Source of the DNA: Dielma sp000508965 | GTDB lineage: Bacteria; Bacillota_I; Bacilli_A; Erysipelotrichales; Erysipelotrichaceae | Length of the DNA: 64,000 bases | Direction of reading: 5' to 3' | NCBI GenBank assembly: GCA_000508965.1 | Contig: BAHV02000020.1 | Location: 32,918-96,917, forward strand | Shown: one piece after another, positions 9,796-17,985 of the stretch | How the letters are laid out: every line of letters starts with the position of its first letter | Numbering within the stretch: position 1 is the stretch's first letter | Notes under the pieces: model-generated | What the model saw: only the letters and a program-made list of their open reading frames with translations | What the model was told of the DNA's origin: nothing | The model's database searches: none | Made by a program: the position numbers and the translations under genes

Positions 9796-10089
9796 TTACT
9801 TTGCCGATTCCTTTATAGCTGCTAACAATTCAGCACATTTATTTCGGATCGGAAGACTTTGACGTTCGCTCAGATAGCCGGATCTGGCCGCCATCTCCAA
9901 TATATAGTCCACTTGGCGGATATTGTCAGCAGTATTCTTGAAATCACCTTCACGAGCGGAGATACCTACTTTGATACCACACTCAAGCAGCTTGTCAGTC
10001 AGCGGTAAATCGCTGTGAATCTCCTTTAAATAACGCACTGCTTCGGCGATTCTTACCGATAAATCATAGGCACAATTCGGAATATCCAT
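9796..10089 (-). CDS. Four-helix-bundle protein (S23/IVP-like family)
   Basis: Seen: 97 residues, entirely helical with heptad-like Leu/Ile spacing. The segment LLECGIKVGISAREGDF matches the position and character of the family hallmark (an RxxxSIxxNIAEG-like turn). Family knowledge: small four-helix-bundle proteins related to those encoded in 23S rRNA intervening sequences and to Avd of diversity-generating retroelements; general function unknown. No retroelement or rRNA is nearby. A GTG nine bases further upstream is also open, but GGTG at 7 bp favours the ATG at 10089. The LuxR-type regulator is divergent. Assignment is moderately sure, role unknown. Confidence 0.65.
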   Translation of the reverse strand: MDIPNCAYDLSVRIAEAVRYLKEIHSDLPLTDKLLECGIKVGISAREGDFKNTADNIRQVDYILEMAARSGYLSERQSLPIRNKCAELLAAIKESAK

Positions 10090-10139
10090 GCACGTCACCG
10101 CCTTTCTAAGCTAAAGATACCATAAGATTGAAATAAATA

Positions 10140-10155
10140 AAATCATACGGTATGA
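10140..10155. promoter_or_regulatory. Palindrome in the divergent promoter region of the LuxR-type regulator
   Basis: TCATAC-G-GTATGA is a perfect inverted repeat with a one-base centre (10143-10155), flanked by AT-rich complementary arms. A related sequence (AAATCATACGATAC) recurs after the gene at 12880-12893. It may be an operator. An extended -10 (TGTTATACT, ending at 10194) lies downstream for the regulator gene. Confidence 0.4.
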
Positions 10156-10236
10156 GGTTTTTTGAACTTTATTTATTTTTATTTGTGTTATACTGAGATA
10201 AAAGCATATAGTTTTCTTTTAGAAAGGGGTGCTTAA

Positions 10237-12789
10237 ATGAATGACAAACCCATTTTTTTAAGTGATAAGTTCAGCCCGGCACAGCTTCCGGAGGTATGTG
10301 TACCGCGTAAAAGTTTGCTGACGCGTTTTGATGAAGCATCTAAAGACGGCTTTGTGTTTGTTTCTGCTCAGGGCGGCAGCGGCAAAACGGTAAGTACATT
10401 ACTTTGGCTGGATCAAAATGAACAGACACCGGTATGGATCGGGCTGGATAGCTACGACAATTCCCTGTCTGTGTTCTACAAGCTGCTTGCCACGGGTTTT
10501 TATTCCCTTCAGCCTGACAATAAAAGATTAGAGCACATACTGACAGATCCGGCGTTTTCCGCCACACCCGTAGAACATACGGTTGAGCTGCTCAGTGAAT
10601 TGTATCCGAAATCCGACCGCCATGTAATCGTGTTAGATGATTTTCATATAATAACAAATGGAGAAATCATTAAATCTTTACCGATCATACTGCGCCGTCT
10701 GCCGCATACGTTTACCTTTGTCATCCTTTCCCGCGGTGAAATGCCAACCGAACTGCTGCCGTTCATTAAGGATGAAAAGAAAAATATTATTCAAAGAGAT
10801 GCGCTGCGCTTCTCAGAAACTGAAATCAAATGGTATATGAACAAGCTGGGACACTTTCTTACACCGGATGAGGCAAAGTTTGTCTATATGGCAACTGACG
10901 GCTGGGCCATCGGTGTAAATGCTGTTGCTCACTCCGGGAAAGTTTCCGGAGGCAGCGGGGATGATTTTGCTCATTTCTTTGAAAGCTTGGCTTGGAATAC
11001 ATGGGATACTGATTTGCGGAGGTTCTGTATGTGTACCTCTGTTGCTGATGAGTTTGATACCGAGCTTGCATGTGCTCTTTCCGGGAGAAGTGACGCCTAT
11101 GGGATCATGGAGGAGCTAAGCAGATCCAATTCTTTTTTAAGCCGTCTGCATGGAGATACATTCCGCTATCACCATCTGTTTCAGGAATTTTTACAAAAAC
11201 AGCTTGCGGTATCTGCGACTGATACAGCTTCTCTCTATAAAACAGCTGCACGTTATTATAAGGATCATGAAGATTATTCGCGGGCACTGCGTTTCTGGCT
11301 GATGAGCGGCGACTACAAGGGAACGGATAATTTTTTATTTCTCTTTCTGTTTAGAGGCCACAAAAACGGTGTGGCAGATTACGCAGATTTCCTGCATAGC
11401 TTTTTTGCAAATCCACTGCCCGAACGCGCCTCCCGTGAAGCACCCGTGCTGCATGTCCTATACGCATGGTACTATTACCTTACCAGCCGTTATAAGGAAT
11501 ATGCAAAGCATATGGATGCCATCCTTCTGAACCTGCCGCGAATTGCTAAAGCGGGCAATGAATTTGTGGAATTTGCGATGCTGGCCTTTCACGTAGACTA
11601 CCGGAAATCACTGAAAACACAGGTTAAGCTTTTCTATCTGTTCGGTAAGGTACTGAAAAGTTATACCCAGTCGGGTCTTGCAACAAATATTGCGTCCTTT
11701 ACCCACAATCTTCCATATATGCACCGAAGTAACCGTGACTATTCAGAAATTGCCCTTGATCCATCGATACTTGACAAGATCGACGTCACTTTTGCACCGC
11801 TGCTTGGTGCGGAATGGGTGTATCTGCGTCCGGGTATCATGGCCTCTTTTGCCTATGAGCGCAACCAGCTGGAGACAGCCTACCAGCAAAATAATCATGT
11901 CTGCAATCTGATTACAAAGGATAATAAGCCGGATGGACGTATCTGCGTCTTGATTTTGCAGCACAGCATTCTCTGGCAGATGGGACGGTACAGTGAAGCC
12001 GCTAAAGTTATAGAGGAGCTGTCTGTATTTGTTAATAGTTCGGCACAATATTTCTTGCCGAACCTGACAGCCTACCATACATTGTGGAAGCTGTTTGACG
12101 GTGATAAAAGCGCAGCTCAGGAATGGCTGGCAAAGTATTATGTCACTGATATCGATCATATCGAATTCTTCCGTTCTTTTCAGCATTTTATCACTGCCCG
12201 TGCCTATGCGGCACTGGGTGATATGAAAAATGCCATGCACTATCTGCTTCTGCTCAAAGATTTTGGAAAAAACTTAAATCGCCCGCTGGATCGATGCGAA
12301 GCAGGCGTCATGCTGGCTGTTCTGTATTGGGAACAAAACCGCAAACAAGAAGCAGAAGCCGAGCTTATCGAAGCATTGGAAGTTCTGCAGCCCTATGGCT
12401 TCATACGGATTGCTGCTAATGAAGGTAAATCGGTCGTACCGATTCTGAAACGGATTCTTAATAAAGCAGGCAGCAATGAGTACACCGGTTCGCTTCGCCG
12501 AGCATATATCAATGAGGTAATGCTGGCAGCGCATAGCTTTGGCATCAGCCACAAGGGATACATGGCGGATATAGGCAAAAAAACGAACAAGCAAATCAAG
12601 CTGTCCAAGCAGCAGACACTGATGCTGGAGCTGCTTGCTCAAGGGTTTAAGAATGCAGAAATTTCAGAAATCACGAAACTCAGTATACCTACCATTAAAT
12701 CGCATACGTCGCTGGCCTACAAAAAATTGGAGGTAAATAATTCAATGGATGCCGTGCTGAAAGCCAAAAAGCTTGGATTGATTAAATAG
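10237..12789 (+). CDS. MalT/LAL-type LuxR family transcriptional activator
   Basis: Seen: 850 residues. Walker A is at about residues 45-52 (GGSGKT) and Walker B at about 130-136 (VIVLDDF), in a STAND-type ATPase domain with its helical extension to about 330. A long TPR-like helical region follows (about 340-700). The C-terminal LuxR helix-turn-helix (about 785-850) contains LLAQGFKNAEISEITKLS-type spacing. Family knowledge: large ATP-binding activators that oligomerise on binding an inducer and activate transcription. Here it is monocistronic with AAAGGGG before the start. The target is not evident; the divergent four-helix-bundle gene and the 1,696-residue protein gene are candidates by position. 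Confidence 0.9.
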   Translation: MNDKPIFLSDKFSPAQLPEVCVPRKSLLTRFDEASKDGFVFVSAQGGSGKTVSTLLWLDQNEQTPVWIGLDSYDNSLSVFYKLLATGFYSLQPDNKRLEHILTDPAFSATPVEHTVELLSELYPKSDRHVIVLDDFHIITNGEIIKSLPIILRRLPHTFTFVILSRGEMPTELLPFIKDEKKNIIQRDALRFSETEIKWYMNKLGHFLTPDEAKFVYMATDGWAIGVNAVAHSGKVSGGSGDDFAHFFESLAWNTWDTDLRRFCMCTSVADEFDTELACALSGRSDAYGIMEELSRSNSFLSRLHGDTFRYHHLFQEFLQKQLAVSATDTASLYKTAARYYKDHEDYSRALRFWLMSGDYKGTDNFLFLFLFRGHKNGVADYADFLHSFFANPLPERASREAPVLHVLYAWYYYLTSRYKEYAKHMDAILLNLPRIAKAGNEFVEFAMLAFHVDYRKSLKTQVKLFYLFGKVLKSYTQSGLATNIASFTHNLPYMHRSNRDYSEIALDPSILDKIDVTFAPLLGAEWVYLRPGIMASFAYERNQLETAYQQNNHVCNLITKDNKPDGRICVLILQHSILWQMGRYSEAAKVIEELSVFVNSSAQYFLPNLTAYHTLWKLFDGDKSAAQEWLAKYYVTDIDHIEFFRSFQHFITARAYAALGDMKNAMHYLLLLKDFGKNLNRPLDRCEAGVMLAVLYWEQNRKQEAEAELIEALEVLQPYGFIRIAANEGKSVVPILKRILNKAGSNEYTGSLRRAYINEVMLAAHSFGISHKGYMADIGKKTNKQIKLSKQQTLMLELLAQGFKNAEISEITKLSIPTIKSHTSLAYKKLEVNNSMDAVLKAKKLGLIK

Positions 12790-12802
12790 ATATGCATCAC
12801 AA

Positions 12803-12860
12803 GCCATACTGAACGGTCAAGAGAAGAGTGACTCTCTTAAATGTTGGGTATGGTTTTTTT
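12803..12860 (+). terminator. Terminator of the LuxR-type regulator gene
   Basis: Nested stems CCATAC/GTATGG (12804-12809, 12848-12853) and AAGAGA/TCTCTT (12819-12824, 12833-12838) are followed by eight T. Confidence 0.75.
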
Positions 12861-12891
12861 ATAATTAATTAAAAAGAGGAAATCATACGAT

Positions 12892-12923
12892 ACAAAAAAG
12901 CCTTCTCCTTTTAGAGCCGGCTT
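12892..12923 (-). terminator. Probable terminator of the ku-ligD operon
   Basis: On the minus strand, AAGCC (12919-12923) pairs with GGCTT (12898-12902), followed by a T-run. A short CTC/GAG stem lies inside. It is about 100 bp past the ligase stop. Confidence 0.6.
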
Positions 12924-13025
12924 AATACTTTTGATGATGACATTCTAATTCAGATAGCCTTAATCGTTCACTTCTTTCAACAGACTATCAAAGCTGAAAT
13001 CTATACATAGAGTATAAGCCTGCTT

Positions 13026-13958
13026 TTATCCTTTCTTCTGACATTCCTCAGGTTTCTTATCCTCACGGAATCCCTTGAATACCGGCTGACGCAATCCACC
13101 GTTTTCCGTATATTCCATAAATTTAACTGTACCTACAAGGAAAGGCTTGATCCATACTGCCTCATCATTTCCTTTCGGCTTAGGATCAAAGGGACATTGA
13201 TGTGATTGACTTGAATGTTCATAAAGATAGTTTAAAGATACTCCCATGGTAACATGTCCGCAATAGCTAAGCTGGCCTTGTTCATACTGTGCAAGTATTA
13301 AAGATACAATTCCTTTTTCTTTTGGTATATAACCGCAGATCACATAATCATCATCAAGCAGGTTTTTACACTTGATCCAATCTTGTGTTCTTTTATCCTC
13401 TGCATAGATACTTTGCTTACGTTTAGCTACGACCCCTTCCAGCTGCTTCTGACAAGTTAATTCATATAAAGCTGTACCCTGCTCTTCGATAAACCGTGAG
13501 GTATTGATTCTCGCTGTTTCATCGATCAGCTTCGATAGTATCTTTTTACGCTCCGTCAATGGCTTTTTCATTACGCACTGACCGCGGTCATAAAGTACGT
13601 CAAAAGCAGTAAAGGTAGCCGGCAGCCTTTTTGATGCCAGCTGTATTTTGAAACGGTCAGAAGTTAATGTCCGCTTTTGTATTTCAAAGAAATCAGTTCG
13701 TTCATCTTTATAAATGTAAAGCTCGCCGTCAAGAATACATGGATGCTTTACCTGCTGACCTATCAGCGATAATTCAGGAAACTTATCATTCAGCTTTAAA
13801 TTACGTTTATTACGCAGTTCAACCCTGCCCTTTTCAATATATGCAATACAGCGTACACCATCCAGCTTTAATTCATAAATAAAATCTGGATCATCAAAAA
13901 TCGGCTGCTCCTTACCGATCAGCATTGGCTTGATGCCATGTTCAGCATAAGGGTTCAT
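13026..13958 (-). CDS. ligD: ATP-dependent DNA ligase, LigD ligase-domain type (NHEJ)
   Basis: Seen: 310 residues. The adenylation motif KLDG (Lys31) is in the sequence ELKLDGVR; further motifs include LDGELYIY, AFDVLY, EGVVAKR and DWIKCKN. A C-terminal OB-fold part ends near GFREDK. Family knowledge: joins DNA ends by the ligase-adenylate and DNA-adenylate mechanism, recruited by Ku. The polymerase and nuclease domains found in large LigD proteins are absent, so this is a stand-alone ligase domain. Its ATG shares one base with the stop of ku (TAATG), so the two are translationally coupled. Function is confidently assigned from motifs plus linkage. Confidence 0.92.
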   Translation of the reverse strand: MNPYAEHGIKPMLIGKEQPIFDDPDFIYELKLDGVRCIAYIEKGRVELRNKRNLKLNDKFPELSLIGQQVKHPCILDGELYIYKDERTDFFEIQKRTLTSDRFKIQLASKRLPATFTAFDVLYDRGQCVMKKPLTERKKILSKLIDETARINTSRFIEEQGTALYELTCQKQLEGVVAKRKQSIYAEDKRTQDWIKCKNLLDDDYVICGYIPKEKGIVSLILAQYEQGQLSYCGHVTMGVSLNYLYEHSSQSHQCPFDPKPKGNDEAVWIKPFLVGTVKFMEYTENGGLRQPVFKGFREDKKPEECQKKG

Positions 13959-14764
13959 TAATGAGGCGCACTCTTTCTTTTCGCCGTGACCTTACGCTTA
14001 GGTGCCATGGCTGCAATGGATTGCTGAAGTGCTTCCATCAAGTCAACCGGTGTTTCATGATCCTGCTTGCTCTTGGATGATTGAATTACTTGTTTACCAT
14101 TGATTTTTGCTTCAATGGCAGCTTTCAGCTTTTCCTGAAATTCATCATGGTATTGGTCAGGTTCATAAGAGCTGGTCATTGATTTGATAAGTTTTTCAGC
14201 CATATCAAGCTCTGCCTTATTAATCTTAGGATGCAGAATATCCTTAGGCAGAGGCGCTATTTCCTCCTGATAAAATAAAGTTTTTACCAGCAGTCCATCA
14301 TCCTCGGGACATAGTGCAAGCAACGTCTCTTTTGTACCGATTACCGTTTTTGCTATTGCTACCACACCTAATTTACGCATCGCTTCATACAATAACTCAT
14401 ATGCCTTTTCCGCATGCTTCTCGGGGATTGCATAATAGTTTTTTTCATAGAAAATATCATCCACATCCTCAAGCTTGGTGAAGTGCAGAATGTTGATTGT
14501 CCTGTCCTTCTCAGCTTTCAATTCATTGATTTCTTCCTCACTCATAATGACGTATTTATCTTTTTCATATTGATAACCCTTGATGATATCTGTACTTTTC
14601 AATTCCTTTTCACAATTAGGACAATATTTTTTATACCTGACCCTTTCATGGGTATCCTTGCATAGTTGATTGAAGGAAATATCATTATCCTGTGTTGTAC
14701 GATACATCTGAATCGGAATATGTACAAGTCCGAAAGAAACAGCCCCTTTATGTGCTGCTGCCAT
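13958..14764 (-). CDS. ku: Non-homologous end joining protein Ku
   Basis: Seen: 268 residues with the bacterial Ku core (about residues 5-215): an opening AVSFGLVHIPI-type strand, a cysteine-containing KYCPNCEKEL segment, and GYQYEKDKYV. A basic C-terminal tail follows (RKVTAKRKSAPH). Family knowledge: a homodimeric ring that binds double-strand ends and recruits LigD; a basic tail contributes to DNA binding. It is the first gene of a two-gene operon with ligD. Such pairs are common in bacteria that spend time non-replicating, for example as spores. GAGGTGATC before the ATG supports the start. Confidence 0.95.
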   Translation of the reverse strand: MAAAHKGAVSFGLVHIPIQMYRTTQDNDISFNQLCKDTHERVRYKKYCPNCEKELKSTDIIKGYQYEKDKYVIMSEEEINELKAEKDRTINILHFTKLEDVDDIFYEKNYYAIPEKHAEKAYELLYEAMRKLGVVAIAKTVIGTKETLLALCPEDDGLLVKTLFYQEEIAPLPKDILHPKINKAELDMAEKLIKSMTSSYEPDQYHDEFQEKLKAAIEAKINGKQVIQSSKSKQDHETPVDLMEALQQSIAAMAPKRKVTAKRKSAPH

Positions 14765-14823
14765 ATGATCACCTCATCGCTAGTATGGCGTTTAAATATG
14801 AATCAATGCCAATACTTATAGAA

Positions 14824-15900
14824 TTATAAAGGCAGTGTAAGGGTAAATATCGTTGCATTTTCATCGCTGGCTGCACATATTGTACCATGATGTGCTTCCA
14901 TGATCGCTTTAGCTATTGCCAAACCAAGACCGGCTCCCCCCAAGCTGGAACGTGAATTGTCCAGACGATAGAATTTTTCAAAAATCATATCCAGTTTATG
15001 CGAAGGAATCGGATCTCCCTGATTGCTGATTTTAATGAATAATAAGTTATCTTTTATGTATTCTGAGATGTGGATCGCCGTATTCTCATAACTGTAAGCT
15101 AAAGCATTTTTTAATATATTATTCAGCACGCGGCCAAATTTATCAGGATCAATATAAATACTAACCCTATCATGGATGTCGATGCTGATTGTTTTATGCT
15201 GTGCCTGAGCAAGCGGATAAAATTCATCAGCTAACTGCCGAAGCATCAGCTGCAGATCAGCTTTTTCTTTATTTATAATGATTGTCTGAAGATTGAATCT
15301 GGTTATCTCAAAGAATTGGTCAATCAATGATTCCAAACGATAGGCTTTATCTAACGCTATGCCAGTAAATTTTGCCTTCTGATCTTCGGGAAGTGTCCCT
15401 GCTTCATCAAGAAAACTGAGATAACCGATAACAGAGGCTAACGGTGTTTTTAAATCATGAGCCAGATAAGTAATTAAATCGTTTTTGCGGGCGGCTTCTT
15501 TTTCGTACAGTTCTTTTTGATGCTCATTTTCAAGTTTCAGCTTCAGCAGTTCTGAATTCATAACTGAATACTCGGGATAATTCAATGAAACTGTTTCTGT
15601 GCCATGAATGATTTGCAGCATAACTTTTTGGAATTCTGCGCGCTGCTTACCGGCTGTATATTTGCCATAGAGTACAAATGATAAAAATAAGGCAGGATTA
15701 ACAAAAAGGAAAATAGAAATAAGAACAGATTTTAATTTCAGCCAATTGGGCTCAATTGCACCGTTTTCATAAAAAACCATAAAATTATCGTAAAACCAAA
15801 GGACTAGCTTACCATTCCAAAAATAGTCATAGGTAACCGCAATAATGATGCCTAAAGCTAAAAGCAATAAGGTTATTTTAATTATTTTTTTATTTGCCAA
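14824..15900 (-). CDS. Membrane sensor histidine kinase (VanS-like)
   Basis: Seen: 358 residues. Two transmembrane segments (about 7-24 and 56-78) frame a short extracytoplasmic loop of roughly 30 residues. HisKA has phosphoacceptor His148 in AHDLKTPLAS, and HATPase_c has the N box (NNILKNALAYS) and G boxes (GGAGLGLAIAKAIMEAHHG). Family knowledge: autophosphorylates on His and passes phosphate to its partner regulator. The start overlaps the end of the response-regulator gene by 11 bp, so this is the last gene of a three-gene operon. The small sensor loop suggests sensing within or close to the membrane. Stimulus unknown. Confidence 0.92.
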   Translation of the reverse strand: MANKKIIKITLLLLALGIIIAVTYDYFWNGKLVLWFYDNFMVFYENGAIEPNWLKLKSVLISIFLFVNPALFLSFVLYGKYTAGKQRAEFQKVMLQIIHGTETVSLNYPEYSVMNSELLKLKLENEHQKELYEKEAARKNDLITYLAHDLKTPLASVIGYLSFLDEAGTLPEDQKAKFTGIALDKAYRLESLIDQFFEITRFNLQTIIINKEKADLQLMLRQLADEFYPLAQAQHKTISIDIHDRVSIYIDPDKFGRVLNNILKNALAYSYENTAIHISEYIKDNLLFIKISNQGDPIPSHKLDMIFEKFYRLDNSRSSLGGAGLGLAIAKAIMEAHHGTICAASDENATIFTLTLPL

Positions 15901-16582
15901 TTTTATAACCTACTCCCCAAACGGTTTTAATGTACTTCGGCCGTTCTTTAGTATCCTTCATTTTCTCACGCAGATGGCGGATATGTACCATGACTGTATT
16001 ATTGCTGTTGATTAGATAATCTTCTTTCCATACAGCTTCAAACAGCTGTTCAGCACTGATGACCTGTCCTTGATGTTCGCATAGTATCTGAAGCAATGCA
16101 TATTCTTTCGGTGTCAGTTTTAATGGCTTTTCATTCAACGTACATGTATGACGTTTAAGATCCAAAAACAGACCATCAATGCTGATGAATGCTTTTTCTT
16201 TTATATTCTCTCCATAATCATGATAACGGCGAAGCTGTGCTTTTACACGGGCAACAACCTCAAGCGGGGTAAATGGTTTCGTAATATAATCATCAGCACC
16301 GATCATTAAACCATTGATCTTATCAATTTCACTGTCTTTTGCGGTAAGCATAATAATCGGAAATTTATGTCTTTTCCTAATTCTCATGCATAGCTCTATG
16401 CCATCCATTTCAGGCATCATAACATCAAGGATCGCTAAATCAGCAGAATGTTCCTCAATGTATGCAAGTGCTTCTTTCGCATCAATAAACACATGAACCT
16501 CATAATTTTCATTTTTCAAATATAATCCTACAAGTTCAGCAATTTCTTTTTCATCATCGACAACTACGATTTCAGTCTTCAT
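15890..16582 (-). CDS. OmpR/PhoB-family response regulator (VanR-like)
   Basis: Seen: 230 residues. The receiver domain (about 1-120) has the acidic pair DD (9-10), phosphoacceptor Asp53 (AILDVMMP) and Lys in ITKPFTP. A winged-helix DNA-binding domain (about 135-230) includes LTPKEYALLQ and VWGVGYKIG. Family knowledge: a DNA-binding regulator activated by its cognate kinase. Context: nine bases after the C39-like gene and overlapping the kinase gene. The pair resembles VanRS, but no glycopeptide-resistance genes are present. GATAGGAGAACG precedes the start. Confidence 0.93.
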   Translation of the reverse strand: MKTEIVVVDDEKEIAELVGLYLKNENYEVHVFIDAKEALAYIEEHSADLAILDVMMPEMDGIELCMRIRKRHKFPIIMLTAKDSEIDKINGLMIGADDYITKPFTPLEVVARVKAQLRRYHDYGENIKEKAFISIDGLFLDLKRHTCTLNEKPLKLTPKEYALLQILCEHQGQVISAEQLFEAVWKEDYLINSNNTVMVHIRHLREKMKDTKERPKYIKTVWGVGYKIGK

Positions 16583-16591
16583 ATCGTTCTC

Positions 16592-17425
16592 CTATCCGTG
16601 AAACAGCCATCCGGCTGCAATCTGAGGCAATAATGTATCTATATCCCACTGCTGTTCCGTCCGGGTTTTACTGTTAGGGTCATGTACTCGTATCGTTGAG
16701 TCATCATTGACTCCGCATAAGACAATAAAGTGTCCGGTTTTGGTAAAATCACCGGGAAGCATGCTGACGATCAGCGGGATTCCGGCCTGGAGATTCTCCA
16801 TAATAACTTTCTCATTAATCAGCAGATATTCGCAGGTTATACCATGAAGATTGGCATAGTCTTCAAACAGCGACCATAGTGTACCTTGTCCATTGATATA
16901 ATAACCGTTGTTTTGAGCATAATCCGCAACAGATGCGGGCGTAATGGAGAGATCCTGACATAAATAGCTCAGAACCATTGATAAGACGGTCGGCCCGCAG
17001 CCAGTCAAGGCAAGAATATCTTCACCGTAAAATGAATATCCCCAACGCTCATCCCATTGAAAAAGAACCGGAATGCCGTTTGTCAGCTCTGCTTCATCCA
17101 AACTTAGTGATATTGTATTGAAATGCGTAGGATAGTTATAAACAAAATCAAATGTATCCAAATTACTCGCAAGCAATTCGAGATATTTCATGGGATAGCT
17201 CTGATACATCGTTATCATTTCGGCCAAGCGCGGATCATTAGTTTCAGTAAGCAGTGAATCGAATATTTTCTGATAATCAAAAGGCAGTTCTGCGATTTGT
17301 TCTTTCATATTGTCGTTTATTTCCGGTTGTATCAGCAAGCCTATGACCGTCTCACTTATCTGAAACAAGCAGATCATTAAGACAGCTAATAGGGCGGCTC
17401 TGCTTAATTTTACTCTTCTTTTCAT
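16592..17425 (-). CDS. C39-like cysteine peptidase domain protein, membrane-anchored or secreted
   Basis: Seen: 277 residues. An N-terminal hydrophobic segment (about 11-30) acts as anchor or signal. A helical stalk follows to about 90, then a C39_2 papain-like domain (about 110-275) with Cys in ALTGCGPTVLS, His in KTGHFIVLCGV and Asp in RVHDPNS, a complete catalytic triad. Family knowledge: such stand-alone domains act as extracellular cysteine peptidases or peptide hydrolases of unknown substrate. It is the first gene of an operon with the response regulator and histidine kinase, so it may generate or destroy the signal the kinase senses (inference). CAGGAGGAC upstream supports the start. 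Confidence 0.82.
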   Translation of the reverse strand: MKRRVKLSRAALLAVLMICLFQISETVIGLLIQPEINDNMKEQIAELPFDYQKIFDSLLTETNDPRLAEMITMYQSYPMKYLELLASNLDTFDFVYNYPTHFNTISLSLDEAELTNGIPVLFQWDERWGYSFYGEDILALTGCGPTVLSMVLSYLCQDLSITPASVADYAQNNGYYINGQGTLWSLFEDYANLHGITCEYLLINEKVIMENLQAGIPLIVSMLPGDFTKTGHFIVLCGVNDDSTIRVHDPNSKTRTEQQWDIDTLLPQIAAGWLFHG

Positions 17426-17749
17426 ATGAAGTCCTCCTGGTTCATATGAATAGTTAACCTTATTTTACAGCAGAATTCTTTCATACTCCCTTAATAGTTT
17501 CTTATGATTTTCTTAAGATGCTTTTTAAATCAAAAAAAGCTGACTTACATACACGGTCAAATCGTTTTTCCCTTATGCGTATCAGCTTCATTTTTATTCG
17601 TAAATTTATTTTTATCCTGTCATACCATTGAAATGTTATACATATAGTCCTGTTTGAGAACAGCCAGCAAAATAAATAGGACTAAAATTTCAAACGATAT
17701 AATTGCCCAATAAAATAAAAACCCTGATAACAGGGTTGTATTTATAAGA
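17426..17749. other. Intergenic region holding hairpins, no protein gene
   Basis: 324 bp between the C39 gene and tRNA-Leu. It contains the upstream region of the C39 operon and a long-loop hairpin with AAGCTGA (17537-17543) pairing TCAGCTT (17582-17588), flanked by A and T runs. The tRNA terminator is also here. A short minus-strand open frame beginning at 17826 runs through the tRNA and is rejected. Confidence 0.5.
17711..17737 (-). terminator. Terminator of tRNA-Leu
   Basis: On the minus strand, an AACCCTG/CAGGGTT stem (17720-17726 with 17731-17737) is followed by a T-rich tract. Confidence 0.8.
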
Positions 17750-17832
17750 TGGTGCGCGTGAAGGGACTCGAACCCCCATGGTTGCCCGCTAGATCCTAAG
17801 TCTAGTGCGTCTGCCAATTTCGCCACACGCGC
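17750..17832 (-). tRNA. tRNA-Leu (anticodon UAG)
   Basis: The minus strand folds as a tRNA. The acceptor stem is GCGCGTG/CACGCGC, the anticodon stem CTAGA/TCTAG holds loop CTTAGGA (anticodon TAG), the T-arm contains GGTTCGAGTCC, there is a long variable arm typical of Leu, and the CCA end is encoded. The total is 83 nt. A terminator follows at once. Confidence 0.96.
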
Positions 17833-17985
17833 AGATTTAATTGCTATCTGATTATAGCATATTTATGATAAAATGCAAGCATTATTTTGATTAAGATTCT
17901 TTTATCAAAATTATATCCTTCCATTAATAGTGTATGATTAAGTGTTATGATGCTTGTATGAAGAGAGCAGACCGGAAGGAGGAAT

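Noticed and set aside
9796..10089. Avd-like protein of a diversity-generating retroelement
   Set aside because: No reverse transcriptase, template or variable repeat was found nearby; only the general four-helix-bundle family is supported.
11743..12240. 165-codon minus-strand frame inside the MalT-like gene
   Set aside because: Shadow of the 850-residue regulator; no RBS or family.
17620..17826. Open frame beginning MAKLADALDLGSSG on the minus strand
   Set aside because: It is the well-known spurious frame created by reading through a tRNA-Leu gene; the tRNA occupies 17750-17832.
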